DNA from: Pseudoips prasinana
Lineage: Eukaryota > Arthropoda > Insecta > Lepidoptera > Nolidae
Assembly: GCA_951640165.1 (NCBI GenBank)
Contig: OX621265.1
Location: forward strand, 15,575,001-15,639,000
DNA length: 64,000 nucleotides
Reading direction: 5' to 3'
Shown here piece after piece: positions 19,980 through 32,200 of the stretch. Under the pieces are notes generated by a model. The model saw nothing but the letters and a program-made list of their open reading frames with translations. It was not told the origin of the DNA and searched no databases. Position numbers and translations under genes: made by a program. Within the stretch, counting starts at the first letter, position 1, and each line of letters opens with the position of its first letter.

Positions 19980-20920
19980 TTTTGGTTCTTCTGAGCCGGA
20001 TTATATAGAGTGCACACAATAGTATGGGTCAAGGTTTACTCACGAATTACCAGTGCCTCTCTGTAAGTATAATAATATTGTGTAGATGTAACAATCATTT
20101 TGTAATATGACAGTCTGTAAAATATACCAATGGTAGTATACATTATGGTTTTTTTTATTATAATCCTTAAGCCTTCCTGATACGAGCAACTTCTATCAGT
20201 CCGACAAAAGTCTCCGTAAAAGTTGGAATATTTTGGTTCTTCTGAGCCGGATTATATAGAGTGCAGACAAGAGTTTGGGTTAAGGTTTATTCACGAATTA
20301 CCAGTGCCTCTCTGTAAGTAGGTATAATAATATTGTGTAGATATAATAATCATTTTGTAATATGACAGTCTGTAAAATATACCAATGGTAGTATACATTA
20401 TGGTTTTTTTTATTATAATCCTTAAGCCTTCCTGACACGAGCAACTTCTATCAGTCCGACAAAAGTCTCCGTAAAAGTTGGAATATTTTGGTTCTTCTGA
20501 GCCGGATTATATAGAGTGCAGACAAGAGTATGGGTTAAGGTTTACTCACGAATTACCAGTGCCTCTCTGTAAGTATAATAATATTGTGTAGATGTAAAAA
20601 TCATTTTGTAATATGACAGTCTGTAAAATATACCGATGGTAGTATACATTATGTTTTATTATAAACCTTAAGTCCTTCTATGCCGATCAACTTCAATCGG
20701 TCCAACGAAAACCTCCGTAAAAATAAAATATTTTGGTTCTTCTGAGCCGGATTATATAGAGTGCAGACAATTTTCTCACGACTACTAGTGCCTCTCGGTA
20801 AGTAAGTATTATTATATTGAGTAGATGTAAGAAACATTTTGTAAATGGTTTTTTTGTGTTATAATCCTTGAGCACTCCTCACACGACCGACTTTAATCAG
20901 TCCAAAAAAAGTCAGCTGAA
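19980..20920. repeat. 251-bp satellite, about 3.7 copies
   Basis: Units start TTTTGGTTCTTCTGAGCCGG at 19980, 20231, 20486 and 20731 (periods 251, 255, 245). First three are nearly identical; the fourth is diverged and shortened. Confidence 0.93.
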
Positions 20921-21049
20921 TTAAAACACTATTATTTCTCTTATTGGACTTCTTGCCTTGCTATTGCTTCATTGACTTTTTAACATGATATTTACTTTTA
21001 CACACCTTCACATCTTCTCTCTTTTTTCACATCTTCACTGGACTATAGG

Positions 21050-21208
21050 GGTGAGTGGGGATTCAGTTAACAAATATGAGGCACTAAGTAGCACGAGAGG
21101 TTCTCTGGGGTTTGAATCCCGGCTAAGAAATATTACCGACACATCAATAAATATAAATAAAACCCTGTGACATTATTCACATACGGCCATCTGATCCCAA
21201 ACTACATG
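21050..21208. mobile_element. SINE fragments
   Basis: A B-box-like GGGGTTTGAATCCCGG (about 21108-21122, +) and, after it, a family 2 tail in reverse (ATACGGCCATCTGATCCCAA). Confidence 0.45.
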
Positions 21209-21715
21209 CACTGGGTGGTTTTCTTTTTTATGCTATTGTCTACATTCTCTTGAATGTTAGAGATAATAGTGTCGATAATAGTGTTAGAGATAATAGTAGA
21301 GGTAATAGTTTCCCATTCCTTATCTGCTACTTTTTTAATACGCTTCCTCTTTATGCTTAAATTAGCCAAGTCCGGGCAATATCACGATCTCAGGTGGTTA
21401 TATTCTACTATAGAACTATCTTGTGCCTTAATTTGACTAGGATCTCGATTAACAAGATGTACTCCGTCACTACCATGCAGGTACCAGGCAGGTCCAGTTA
21501 TTATATAAACCAAGCGACCCGCTAAATTTTAACCAGTTCGCTACCGCTTATAATTTTGTACCATTCGTCAGAGAGTGACGCTGATTGGCTGAGACGTCGC
21601 TACAACATAAGTTTGTGGTTATCAAATGACGTCGTATAGCGTTTTCTCACTGGAACTAGAACTGAGTGAGTGAGACAGCGCTAAACGCGTGACAGCAGCA
21701 AACTTATAGCAAACA

Positions 21716-21900
21716 GGGTCTCTACCGGCTAAGTCGCCGAACATCGATTTCTTAAATGGCGTTCAAATAAATAAAGGTTAAAAATGACTTAAACAATAGT
21801 TAAATCGGTTTCAACGTTGACAATCGATTCCGGACCATTTATGACGTCCCATGTGCTCATGGAAGCCGATTTTACGAATACGATTTAACGAATTAAAACC
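21716..21900. mobile_element. MITE, second copy of the CTCTACCGG family
   Basis: GGTCTCTACCGGCTAAGTCG ... ATCGATTTCTTAAATGGCGT ... matches 5802-6043. The right arm is degraded. Confidence 0.7.
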
Positions 21901-21989
21901 TTACATGTATCCAACCAGGACTCAAAGGTACTAACGGTGCGACAACTCTTTATATCTCGATAAATTTTAAGATACCACATAAATTTTAG

Positions 21990-22290
21990 CTTAGACATAG
22001 CTCAGATGGCACAAAACAATTGTCGTTATTACAATATGTTCACTGTTCCAAAATTTAAAACCAATTTCACCAATAGATTCCCTCGTTTTCTTGGTAGTTA
22101 CTTGTATAACAAAGTTAATAAGGACCTCAAAATTCATAAATTTTTCTCCATGACGCAGTGTTTGATGGGATGTCTGGGCGTTTGCTGGACCCCTTACCTC
22201 AATGTCAAGAATATTTTGTATTCTAGATATAACCAAAACTGTACATAACTTTATGGGCTGAAATAAATATTTATTATTATTATTTATTAT
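21990..22290 (+). mobile_element. 5'-truncated LINE 3' end (Jockey-like)
   Basis: Reads YYNMFTVPKFKTNF and RFPRFLGSYLYNKVN, the common C-terminal block of Jockey-type LINEs, then a TTATTATTATTATT tail. Confidence 0.7.
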
Positions 22291-22536
22291 TAAATTAAGG
22301 TTACGGAAATTATCGTTATTTTAACCCTGTACAGTCAAAACAAATTGGAATGGACCGTAAGTCAAAGTAATAAGACTTTTAAATCGCAGTTTTATTTGTA
22401 TTCATACAAATTCCATCATTCAACACAAAATAAAGAAATATAAACTTAATTCCAAGAAAATAATTTAGTAAATAGTAATGCATATACATTTTAAATTACA
22501 AATTTTGTGTATGTATTACGTTACATGTTGTATTTA

Positions 22537-22611
22537 CAGACGCCAGCACATACAGCTACCCCAATCTGTCAATTTTTTATATAGTTTTTCTAGCTTGATG
22601 TTTGGCGTCTG
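22537..22611. mobile_element. MITE M1, internally deleted 75-bp copy
   Basis: CAGACGCCAGCACATACAGC at left, GGCGTCTG at right, TA flanks at 22535-22536 and 22612-22613. Confidence 0.75.
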
Positions 22612-22712
22612 TACTTCACTTTTACACTGTTACTGGTTTAGACACGAGGAACGTTTGGGGTTATAGTATGACAATCATTTAATTCATCGTTGAGAAAGAA
22701 GCAGGATGAACA

Positions 22713-23200
22713 TCTATACATATAATAAATCTGTAGAAAAATAATTTTTGTACATCAAAAGAAAATCCAAAAAAAATAGCCAGGGTATTAAAAAACAACC
22801 AATAGAACCCATTTCCAGCCTTTTTAGAATTTTTGTCTGTTTGTCTGTTTATATGTTCGGGTATCACGTAAAATATACTAAAGCAATGTAGATAACTTTT
22901 ATACACAACGATTGAGCGTAACTTGAGGTAACATTTAGTTTTTGTTTTATTGCAATCGGTTGAGTCTATCAAAAGATATTAGATTTTAAAGTAATCATGA
23001 AGAAAAATAACACACATTTCATTACTTCAAGATGAACTAATGTTTATAGTTGAGCTACCTAACTGTCCGATAGATGTCAGTGTGCATATTATGACATCTA
23101 TTTTCTGCATGAACTAGGTTGATAGTTGATTTTTATTTCGATAGATGTCGTTGTGCATTTATTTTGACTCGCGGTGTTAAGATTTGCCCATGGATTTATT
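22713..23200 (+). mobile_element. Helitron-like 5' end, family uncertain
   Basis: A|... TCTATACATATAATAAATCT start typical of the lepidopteran Helitrons here, then TTTTTGTCTGTTTGTCTG. No CTAG terminus found; right boundary unknown. Confidence 0.4.
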
Positions 23201-23975
23201 TGCCCGTGTTTGCTGATTGCATGATTACGTAGGGTTTTGAATGTACTGAATTGTTTCGAAATAAGGTCTTGGTTGCCTAGAAGTATGTTGTTGTCCAAAA
23301 TTGGTTATTAAAAAAATCTGTTTTCTTTGGGCAAATTGAATTATGTGGAAGGTTGGATTTGTTATATTTAATTTTAAATTATAATGTCAGTCGATCGAAA
23401 GTTTTTGCTGTCGTTTCGTTTGTAACGCGAATGTACCTACAGACGATTCGAATTTTATCAAGCCTGTCCGATTGAATGTATTTGAATGTAGTAAATTAAC
23501 CCTGTCTCTCATAATTTTCTCAGCACAAATCTATATACCTACCTATGTAAAAGAGGGAACTGACTGACTGACATATCAACGCACAGCCTGAACGGCTGGG
23601 GTTAGAGACTTGAAATTTTGCCGGTAGGTACTTTTATGACGTATGCATTCACTAAGGAAGGGTTTTTGGAAATACTAACCTTGAGGGGGTAAAATAGAGA
23701 ATGAAAGATTGTATGAAAATCCGTCATTTTTGTAGTTAAAGGCATTGAAACTTATATTAAGTAGTTCAGCTAAAAATAAAAATAAATATTTTAGAAGTTT
23801 TGGAAATTCCACCCAAAGGGCGTAAAATAGGGGATGTAAGTTTTTATGAAAAGTGTGTAATTTTTTAAGTGAAAAGCATGAAAATTGGTATGGCCTTTCC
23901 GTTAAAAATAAAAATATGAATTTCAGGATTTTAGGAATTTCCACCCCTAAGGGCGTATAATATTCCAAATAATAT

Positions 23976-24076
23976 TTCAAATTCCTCAGAACCATTATAG
24001 GTATACCCACACGCAACATACATCCCCTATGTATGTTGCGTGTGGGTATATCTATAATGGTTCTGAGGAATTTGAA
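23976..24076. repeat. Inverted duplication of helicase coding sequence, 48-bp arms, 5-bp loop
   Basis: Arms 23976-24023 and 24029-24076 are reverse complements with one mismatch. The right arm encodes part of the helicase motif GISIMVLRNLK; the left is its inverted copy. Confidence 0.95.
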
Positions 24077-24236
24077 GCCACCTAAACTTTGCAACGGCAC
24101 TAGGCTTCAAGTCAAAGCTTTGCATCGTGTTATAGAGGCTACTATTATGCCTGGATCCGCCCAGGGAGAAACAGTGTTCGTGTCACGTATTCCGTTAGTG
24201 CCGAATGATCTCCCTTTTCAGTTTAAAATACTGTAG
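24030..24236 (+). pseudogene. Helitron PIF1-like helicase, C-terminal fragment (copy 1)
   Basis: Reads LRVGISIMVLRNLKPPKLCN, GTRLQVKAL, TVFVSRIPLVPNDLPF: the conserved PIF1/RRM3-like block of Helitron helicases (LxxGxPVMLLRNL..PKLCNGTRL). Stop at 24234-24236; the last GQS/Walker-like block that follows in intact proteins is missing. Confidence 0.8.
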
Positions 24237-24334
24237 TTCCCTATAAAAGTGTGTGTCGCGATAACCATCAACAAATCGCAAAGTCCAACTCTCAAGTTAG
24301 CTGGAATTGACTTAAGGAAGGCGGTCAGGTTCAC

Positions 24335-25320
24335 GTGGCGTGCTCACGTGTGAGTTCATCCCACAGTCTGGTCCATGTAGTGCGAGGACCTACGTCTTTA
24401 GCTGAGCTCCGTAAAATGGATGATATTGAACATCCCACATACCAGGCCGCTTGCCGAGCACGCCATTTATTAGATGGAGGTCAGCATTGGGATGACGCTC
24501 TAGCGGAAGGATGCGTGAGCGATAGTCCACAGCGCTTGCGACATTTGTTTGCCATCTTATGGACCTTTTGTGCGTTATCGGGTGCTAACCAGTTATGGAA
24601 AAAATACCATGACAAGTATGCTGAAGATTTTATGAGACATGTACAACTAAATACTGATGGAGAAATTCCTGACAAGGTACGTGAAATTTGTCGCAACAGG
24701 TCCTTATTGGCTATTCAAGAGATAGTTATAAGTATAGGAGGGTACCTGATCAGTCAGAGGCTGCGAAAATGCACAGGAGTTTGCCAATTTATTGTAAAAA
24801 AATAGGCGATGGCACATACCCCGTACAAGAATATGGAAAAGTTATATTGATTGGTAATCTCTGCTCTTACGTTACATCACAGCTGGAGCTAATTTCTTCT
24901 GTGTACGGAGATACCACAAACATTGGCAATCAAGCTGGTTCTTGGCTATGTCAGCGAGCTATTTTGACTCCCCGCAATGACCAAGCTGCCGCAATTAATT
25001 TCAAAATATTGACTCATGCGTCCGGGAATAGTAAAGAATATAGCTCAATAAATACAGGTATGGAAGAAGATGACGCCACGCATTACCCAGTAGAATTTTT
25101 GGATTCCCTCAGCACACCCGGACTTCCAGCCCACAAAATAGTTTTAAAAATCGGTGTACCAATAATTCTCCTCAGAAATTCATGTCCCCCCAAACTTTGT
25201 AACGGCACTCGGCTCAAAGTCACAAATCTGCAGCAAAACATTATCGAAGCTGAAATATTAACAGGTTGCGGCGCCGGTGATATTGTTTTTATTCCAAGGA
25301 TACCTATAATTCCTTAAAAC
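24335..25320 (+). pseudogene. Helitron helicase, decayed internal and C-terminal segments
   Basis: Frame at 24335-24805 reads VHVVRGPTSLAELR, HWDDALAEGC, RLRHLFAILWTFCALS and ANQLWKKY, the region before the helicase core in Helitron proteins. Frame 24688-25317 then gives late helicase pieces: LCQRAILTPRNDQAAAIN and IGVPIILLRNSCPPKLCN, GTRLKV, VFIPRIPIIP. The Walker A/B core between them is deleted, and the frames do not join. Together with 24030-24236 this means the conserved C-terminal block is present twice, so the element is a composite of fragments. In life the helicase unwinds DNA for rolling-circle transposition; this copy cannot function. Confidence 0.8.
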
Positions 25321-25856
25321 TTTCCTTTCTCTTTCAAACCAGTGCAATTCCCAGTCAGTCTCTGTTATGCCATGACGATTAATAAAGCTAGACATTATCC
25401 GTTGCGGGGATGGACCTAAGTATTGGATGCTTTTCCCATGGTCAACTATACGTAGCTCTTTCACGCATAAACGACCCCATTAACGTTTTTGTTTACGCTC
25501 CAGATGGTTCCACAGGTAAAATAAAGAAGCACTAAATTAAATTAAAAAAGAAATTGTATCGGTATCCTCCCACAGCGCTTTACACTAAAAAATACATTGT
25601 TAAGTTCTGACATCCACGCGAACGAAGTCGCGGGCACAGCTAGTAAATATAATAAAACAATAAATAACTAAATCGGTATTCGTAAGCGGTGCCTACATTT
25701 ATGTGCTGCTCGGGGAGCGGTTATATGTAGATTTACTTCTGTTCTGTGTAGAATTATGTTGTGCCGCGCGCCGTCGACGACACGCCGCTGGCCGGTTGTT
25801 TAGCGTGTATGGTGTATTACATTTTTTTTTGTATGGGGACACCATTTATTTTTTGG

Positions 25857-26165
25857 CTTAATTTCAGAGGTCGACGAACGAGCAAGTGGGTCACCTGATG
25901 TTAAGTGATCACCGCCGCCCATAGACACTCGCAACACCAGAGGAGTCGCGGGTGCGTTGCCGGCCTTTAAGAGTCAGCAAACAAGTGTTGCTGACCTTTC
26001 CCCCCACTCCGATGAGCTCTGGCGACCTTAGTCACACTCAGAAACACAAAATTAAATTATTAATGTTATTATTAAGGAATGTCTTCTGTAAGGTGGAGGT
26101 ACTTCCCCAGTCGGGCTGCTCTTCTAGCGAATGAACGCTGTGCCATACCACTCTTATGTTATTTT
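25857..26165 (-). mobile_element. Non-autonomous element sharing a LINE 3' tail
   Basis: On minus, starts near GCATAGCG/GCACAGCGTTCATTCGC, contains CTTAAAGGCCGGCAACGCAC and ends with the tail GATCACTTAACATCAGGTGA, CCCACTTGCTCGTTCG. Second copy at 45075-45395. The same tail ends the LINE at 56560. Confidence 0.7.
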
Positions 26166-26289
26166 TGTGTTCTCAAGTTATATAGCAAATATAATAATAC
26201 ATAATATATTGGCATCTTTTCAAATACCTGCTTGAGATGGTTCCAACACTACAATTAAAAAAATACCTGTATGGGGACCCTTCCCCTCC

Positions 26290-26385
26290 AATCCAGCTCA
26301 GTAATTGTGTGTAAGCGTAGGAAAAATAAAGAATGAAGTAGTTCTTTATTTTTCCTACGCTTACACACAATTACTGAGCTGGATT
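26290..26385. repeat. Perfect inverted repeat, 44-bp arms, 8-bp loop
   Basis: AATCCAGCTCAGTAATTGTG... (26290-26333) is exactly repeated inverted at 26342-26385. Confidence 0.95.
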
Positions 26386-26543
26386 CTAAATTTCTACCTT
26401 CTAGGTCACCTGGAAGTAGGTTAGATTTAATTACTATATGTTGATCAGTCAGTCAGTGTTAAAATTTACGACATTTGACCTTCATATCTTTATAACCGCT
26501 TGTGCTAGATTCATGAAATTTGGGCTTCTAGATGTCCTTATGT

Positions 26544-29500
26544 ATATCGTCCCCGTAGTTGGAAAATTAAATAACTCCGATTTTGGCGAAATTGACTTTA
26601 TCCTATTTTCAAAACACCTAAAACCTGCCGCATATTTGAGCCTTACAGGCGTTTTCGTATCTTATTCCGTTCCAAAGTTATAGCCATTTTTGTCAGACAG
26701 GTCATGACAGATGGAATAATAAATATCTTCAGACAAACACAATTTTTTTTAAAGGAAAACTAAATAACTCAGTAAATAAATCAATAACTGTGGTCAATGA
26801 CAAGATGAATGTCAAATAAATTAAATAACTTGAGTTGTTGAATTTTTCCTCAACTTATAAATTCTTTCACAAAACTAACTTAGTTCTAGGAAAACTAAAT
26901 AACTCTATTTATTTAATTCTGCGATTCAGAATTCTGATATAACGTACCTAATTTATAAATACTTGATGTTATTTATTTCTTCTACAACTAGATAATGATA
27001 AATTATAAGATGATAGGCAAATAAAATTAAATAAATTAAGTTGTCATCAACGGTAATCAGAGGGTCAAGTCTCATTTCATGAAGAACCTTTTTCTGATTC
27101 TGGATCTACATGGAATCCGGACACAAAAGAAGAAAATAAAATATAAAGGAAACTTAGTTCTTTAATAGACATCAATATTTCACTGGCTAAGAAGAAAAAA
27201 AGAGTTAAGAGATTTGAACGAATAAACCCGATTTTGTCGAGAGATTCTAAAGATGAAACAAGTAATATTATAACAATATGAGCTTTTATTGAAATCCCTA
27301 TTGACCAATTAGTCCCACCCTGATAGAAGAATTATGGAACACAATATCATAATCGCTGGGATAACAGATTCAGGAATAGAAACAGGAAATAAGGAAAAAG
27401 AAACCGGGGTGCTAAAAATCCCCGGCAGATGCCGTGTTACCAAAACCGACAACGTCTGGGCCTGGCAACATATAACACTCACACACAGTGGACCGACGAG
27501 AATATCATTGAACTGGAGAACTGGAACTGAGCAGGTTAAATTGGGATATCATAGGTTTGTCTGAAGTCCAAAGAGAGTTTTTAGGAATATCGTGTCTTCC
27601 CCACGATAATCCTAAAATCCGGGAACCTGCTACATTTGCGCGAGGGCGACCAACTGTTCCAAGGTGATGTCGGGTTCATAGTTCAAAAGTCCCTCGTCCA
27701 CAAGGAACGTAGTGAAACTCGAGAGTGTGTCGACTAGGGCGGTATACCTTATAACGTAACTTATAACGTACTCGTTGAAGGTCATACAGGTTTACGCGCC
27801 GACTTCAACGCACTCCGACGATGAGGTTGAGGTCATGTATGAGGATATTTCTAGAGCCATGCATACCTCTAACACTTATTTCACTGTGGTCATGAGGGAC
27901 TTTAACGCGAAGCTGGGTAAACGATTCGGGAATGAGCTGAGAGTGGCGCAATTTGGAACTGGAGACCGGAACACTCGGGGCCAAATGTTGGCTGACATGG
28001 AGAAGGAGGGACTCTTTATGATGAATTCCTTTTTCAGGAAGCTGGATCGCCGCAAATGGACCTGGGTGAGCCCCGATGGCAAAAACAAAAATGAGATAGA
28101 CTTTATCTTGTCGACAAGACGACAGACGTTTAATGACGTCTCTGTGATCAATGCGGTTAAAACCGGGAGCGATCACAGACTGGTGAGAGGCTCATTGAAT
28201 CTAATGTCAAGCTCCAAAGGTCCAGACTGATAAAGTCTACGCGCCGAACTTTTCCTATCCACGTCCAAAACCCACCATTTCAGCTCGAACTGCGAAACCG
28301 TTTCGAATGCCTGGCAGACTGCGAGGAAGTGGACTCATACTACGACAGGCTCGTAGAAGCTGTCCATACGGCTGAGTTTAAGGTCTTCAAGGCCCAGCGT
28401 ACAAACAGACTTTGCCCTGCAACTTATGGAAGTAATACGGAAAATGGTTCTGACATCCTCAGATGATGCTACTATATACCGGCTACAGACAGAGCTCAAA
28501 GTCTTTGACTCGCGACACGCGTCAATTTAATACAAGTAGTATTAAGCCATCGAGCGGAACAAAGGCTCTAAAGTGTTCGTATGAGATCTGTCTGTTGGAC
28601 AAACCCAACTGACGAAGCTGAAGACTGAGGATGCACGGCAATCGTCACGTCTAAGCCGGAGTTGCTGTGAAAGATTGAGATTTCTATGGACAGTTATATA
28701 CGACAACGCAGTCACCTGCCAAAAGTCATGTCTTGGATGGAGCACGACCAACCCGACATTACACTGAAGACACCCGGACGTCAGCCTGTACGAGATAAAA
28801 ATGGCTCTCAGACAACTTAAGAACAACAAGGCTCTTGGTGATGATGGAGTTTCAGCAGAGCTTCTAAAGGCGGATGGTACACCAATCCTACGGGCCTTTC
28901 AGAAGTTATTTAACTCCGTCATACCAGATAATCAAACACCACAAGCATGACACAGAAGTGTGGTAGAGCTCTCCTTCAAAAAGGGCGACAAAACCCTATT
29001 GAAGAATTATTGACCCATCACACTGCTGAGCCATTTGATGATTTCCAGCCTCCCGAACAAGCCGGTATCCGAAAAGTCTTTAGCACCATAGACCATATAC
29101 ATACGCTGCGGCAAGTTATACATAAGAAGTCGAAAAGTATAACAAGCCACTGTGCTTAGCGTTTGTGGACTATGAGAAAGCCTTAGATTATCGAAACATG
29201 GGCTGTGGTCTCTCCTAAGGTGCCAAATCTACTACCGGTAAATCGAGGCGTTAAAGTATTTGTATGAAAACGCCACAATGTTAGTGCGACTCCAGGACTT
29301 AGACTAGGAAAACTCGAAACCTATCCACTTGCAGCGAGGTGTGAGACAGGAAGATGTTACATCTCCGAAAGTGTTCGTCGCTGCATTGGAAGATGTCTTC
29401 AAGTTTTTGGTCAATGGCGGGTATATCACTCACTTACGATTTGCCGATGATATAGTAGTCATGGCTGAGACCATGGAAGATTTCGGTACAATGCTCTATC

Positions 29501-30745
29501 ACCTCAGTAGAGTTTCTCAACAAGTGGGCCTGAAAAGGAACATGGATAAGACGAAAATCATGCCAAACCTCCAACCCCACTCAATTGAAGGTTGGAGACT
29601 CTGCACGCGAAGTTGTAGAAAACTATATTTACCTAGGACAGACCATCCAACTAGGTCGTTCTAACTTCGAGAAGGTGGTCCATCGTAGAATCCAACTCGG
29701 CTGGGCAGCGTTCGGGAAACTACGTAACATCTTGTCGTCCAAAATACCGCAGTGTCTCAAGTTGAAAGTGTTCAACCAGTGTGTGTTGCCATTGATGACT
29801 TGATGACAGACCAGATACGTGGTCGCTCACTATGAGCCTTATAAGAAGGCTCAAGGACACCCAAAGAGCAATGGAGAGGGCTATGCTCGGAGTTTTCTTG
29901 CAATATCGAATCAGAAATGTCAGAATCTGCAGGCGAACCAAAGTCACCGACATAGCCCAAAGAATTGTAAAACTGAAGTGGCAGTGGGCGGGCACATAGA
30001 ACGTAGAACCCACGGCCGTTAGAGCAGAAAGGTTCTCGAGTGGTAACCACGAACTGGAAGTCGCAGCGTGGGCAGGTCTCTACAAGATGGAGAAGATCTT
30101 GTGCGGGTCGCTGGAAACTGTTGGATGCGAATAGCGCATGACCGGCAATTGTGGGCCTTTGTCCAGCTGTGGACCTTTTGGCTGATATGATGATGTTTAT
30201 TTTTTAAGTTTGTGGCAAGATAAGTACACTTTTTCTAAATTTTAGTTTACTTTTATATTTATTCCTTAATATAACTTTATTAATATCATAATACAGCTTT
30301 TATTTCATATGAGACCAATAAATATCAAAATAATAATAACGTACAAAACCACTAAGTTTTCCGTTTAAAAATATTTCGTGCTTGATAAATTAAATAGCTC
30401 CATTTATTTCACCAAAATTTACTCTACCAAATGTATTTAGTTGTAGGAAAACTAAATAAATAGCCAAAATAAGTAGCTAATTGTTGTTACGTTATAAAAA
30501 CAGTTGTGGCAAAATTAAACAACTTGATTTTTAATTTGTTATTTAGTTATAGTTAAAGATAGTGTTCAGTTTGTTAAAGCATAATGTAAAAGGTTATCAG
30601 GTCCACAAAATATAAAAACACCGACTGTAAAATTGTCTCACATTTTCTTACAAATATACATTAAGTAAAAAAAAAACACTAAATCGCGTTTATCTCAGAA
30701 CTACAAAATCAGAGTTATTTAATTTTCCCTCTACGGGGACGATAT
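26544..30745. repeat. Long-range inverted repeat flanking the RTE relic
   Basis: 41-bp arms at 26544-26584 and 30705-30745 (ATATCGTCCCCGTAGTTGGA... and complement) with a few mismatches, 4.1 kb apart. GGAAAACTAAATAACTC-like motifs recur inside each flank (26752, 26886, 30434). The flanks may be one old element into which the RTE inserted. Confidence 0.6.
27330..30195 (+). pseudogene. Decayed RTE-type LINE (AP endonuclease + RT)
   Basis: 27775-28230 reads VIQVYAPTSTHSDDE, VVMRDFNAKLGK, GDRNTRGQMLADMEKEGLF, RRKWTWVSPDGKNKNEIDFI and TGSDHRLVRG: the RTE apurinic endonuclease. RT pieces follow across many frameshifts: LRQLKNNKALGDDGVSAEL (28806 on), LQRGVRQEDVTSP (29329 on), LRFADDIVVMAE with FADD at 29440-29451, and MDKTKIM. 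The end GGCTGATATGATGATG at about 30180 is the RTE tail. Numerous stops and shifts; long dead. Confidence 0.88.
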
Positions 30746-30747
30746 AT

Positions 30748-31372
30748 CCAATATTTATAATTCTCTTGTTAAGTCACATCTATTATACCTTTGGGGCAGC
30801 GCGGGCAAAACGAAATTAAAAGAATTGCAGAGAGTTCTAAACAAAATTATAAAAATACTATTTCGCTATATCCATACTTGACGCCAACTTACAAAATCTT
30901 TGAAGAGACAAAACTAATGAATATTAATCAACTCTTTATTTATAATACATGTGTTTTCATTAGAAAAATTTTAGACAAATCCATCAATACCAAAATTTCA
31001 TTTATTAAAAAATCTCAAATATCAAAACGTAGCCTTCGCCGCCCTAGTTTACTTGTCTTGCCAAAAATACGAACAAATTATGCTAACAAGAGTATTACCT
31101 ATGAGGGAGTACAACTATTCAACCGATTACCCTCCTATTTAAAAATGTTAACTCATTGGGCAGTTTGCGGGCTCAGCTGTTTGAATACATAATGGAACAT
31201 TACCCTGTTAAATCTTCAGTGTACCTAATTTCAACATTTGAGATGAAAACTGTGGAGTGTCTATCACACATACCTTCCTAAAAAGGATACCTATATTATG
31301 TATATTTCATGTATATATATTCTCATGTAAGTGGCTCTGTCTTTTATGTGAATAAATGATTTAAACCTTAAA
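30748..31372 (+). mobile_element. 5'-truncated LINE 3' end
   Basis: Starts mid-RT (LVKSHLLYLWGSAGKTKLKE, using a frame change) and contains LFIYNTCVFIRKIL and GVQLFNRLPSYLK. Ends GAATAAATGATTTAAACC. 5' junction lies right beside the long-range inverted repeat arm. Confidence 0.75.
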
Positions 31373-31598
31373 TCTTATGGATATAATTAAACACGCGCAG
31401 TTTTATGTGTTTACGTTAAAGAGGTTTTAAGTTATAGAAGGATGAAAAGTGGCACCAAGTGGTTCGTAATTGGCGCTGGCTAGCCAGTTCCTTTGCTTGA
31501 ACTTGGCTTGACACCCTGCCCTGTGTTTAGGTATCACTTACGTTTTGCGATTAGACTCGTTTTCTACCAGTTATTTAGCTGCAAGGGTATATTGAGGA

Positions 31599-31919
31599 CT
31601 AGCTGTGCCCCGCGGTTTCACCCGCGATAAATTTTATAAATTATCACAGCTCCTCCCCCGTTGGTGATAGCGTGATAATATGTAGCCTATATGTTGACCC
31701 GACCTCTTAGTAATATTCATGCAAAATTTGAAGTAAATCCATGCAGTACTTTTTGAGTTTAGCCCGGACATACATACAGACAAACAGACACACAGACAAA
31801 AATTATAAAAACTGTATTTTTGGTTTCGATATCGAATGTAGATCACGCCCAAAGCATCCTTTTTAAAAAATATTCAATGTACAGTTTTGACTTTCCTACG
31901 ATTTTATTATATGTATAGA
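31599..31919 (-). mobile_element. Non-autonomous Helitron, family B
   Basis: Read on minus: TCTATACATATAATAAAATC start, GTCTGTTTGTCTG-type middle, ACCGCGGGGCACAGCTAG end. 321 bp. Other copies: 36185-36505 (-), 54070-54390 (+), 54536-54847 (-); a 3' fragment near 60190-60222. Confidence 0.85.
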
Positions 31920-31983
31920 TAACTATTGAAAAATCTTTACATAACCTACTACTTTATCTATTTTGACTCACCATAAAAAATTA

Positions 31984-32200
31984 TATTCATCATCATGTAA
32001 GCCAAATTACGTCCACTGCTGGACAAAGAATGGAGGAGTATACCATAATCGCCACGCCTGGCAGACGGGTTGGCGGTTGCAGTTTGATGGTCATAGTTCA
32101 CAGAAATATGCTGCTGCCCGTCGTTCTCTGGTAGGTATTCCCTCGGCACGATTTCTACTAACCCCACGGGATAAGATGGCGTGATGATATTCTATGCCAT
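31984..32200 (-). mobile_element. Non-autonomous RTE-tail SINE-like repeat
   Basis: On minus ends GTCCAGCAGTGGACGTAA and GATGATGA; contains GCCACGCCTGGCAGACGGGT on +. Family described at 18303. Confidence 0.75.

Larger units (their letters stand above)
23530..25643 (+). mobile_element. Helitron with helicase remnants (autonomous relic)
   Basis: A|TCTATATACCTACC at 23530 and GGGCACAGCTAG|T at 25643, with the 3' hairpin CGCGAACGAAGTCGCG 10 bases before the end. Inside are decayed Helitron helicase pieces (24030-25320) but no Rep/HUH nuclease segment that I can see. The 3' terminus is essentially that of the non-coding family A Helitrons. Confidence 0.8.
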
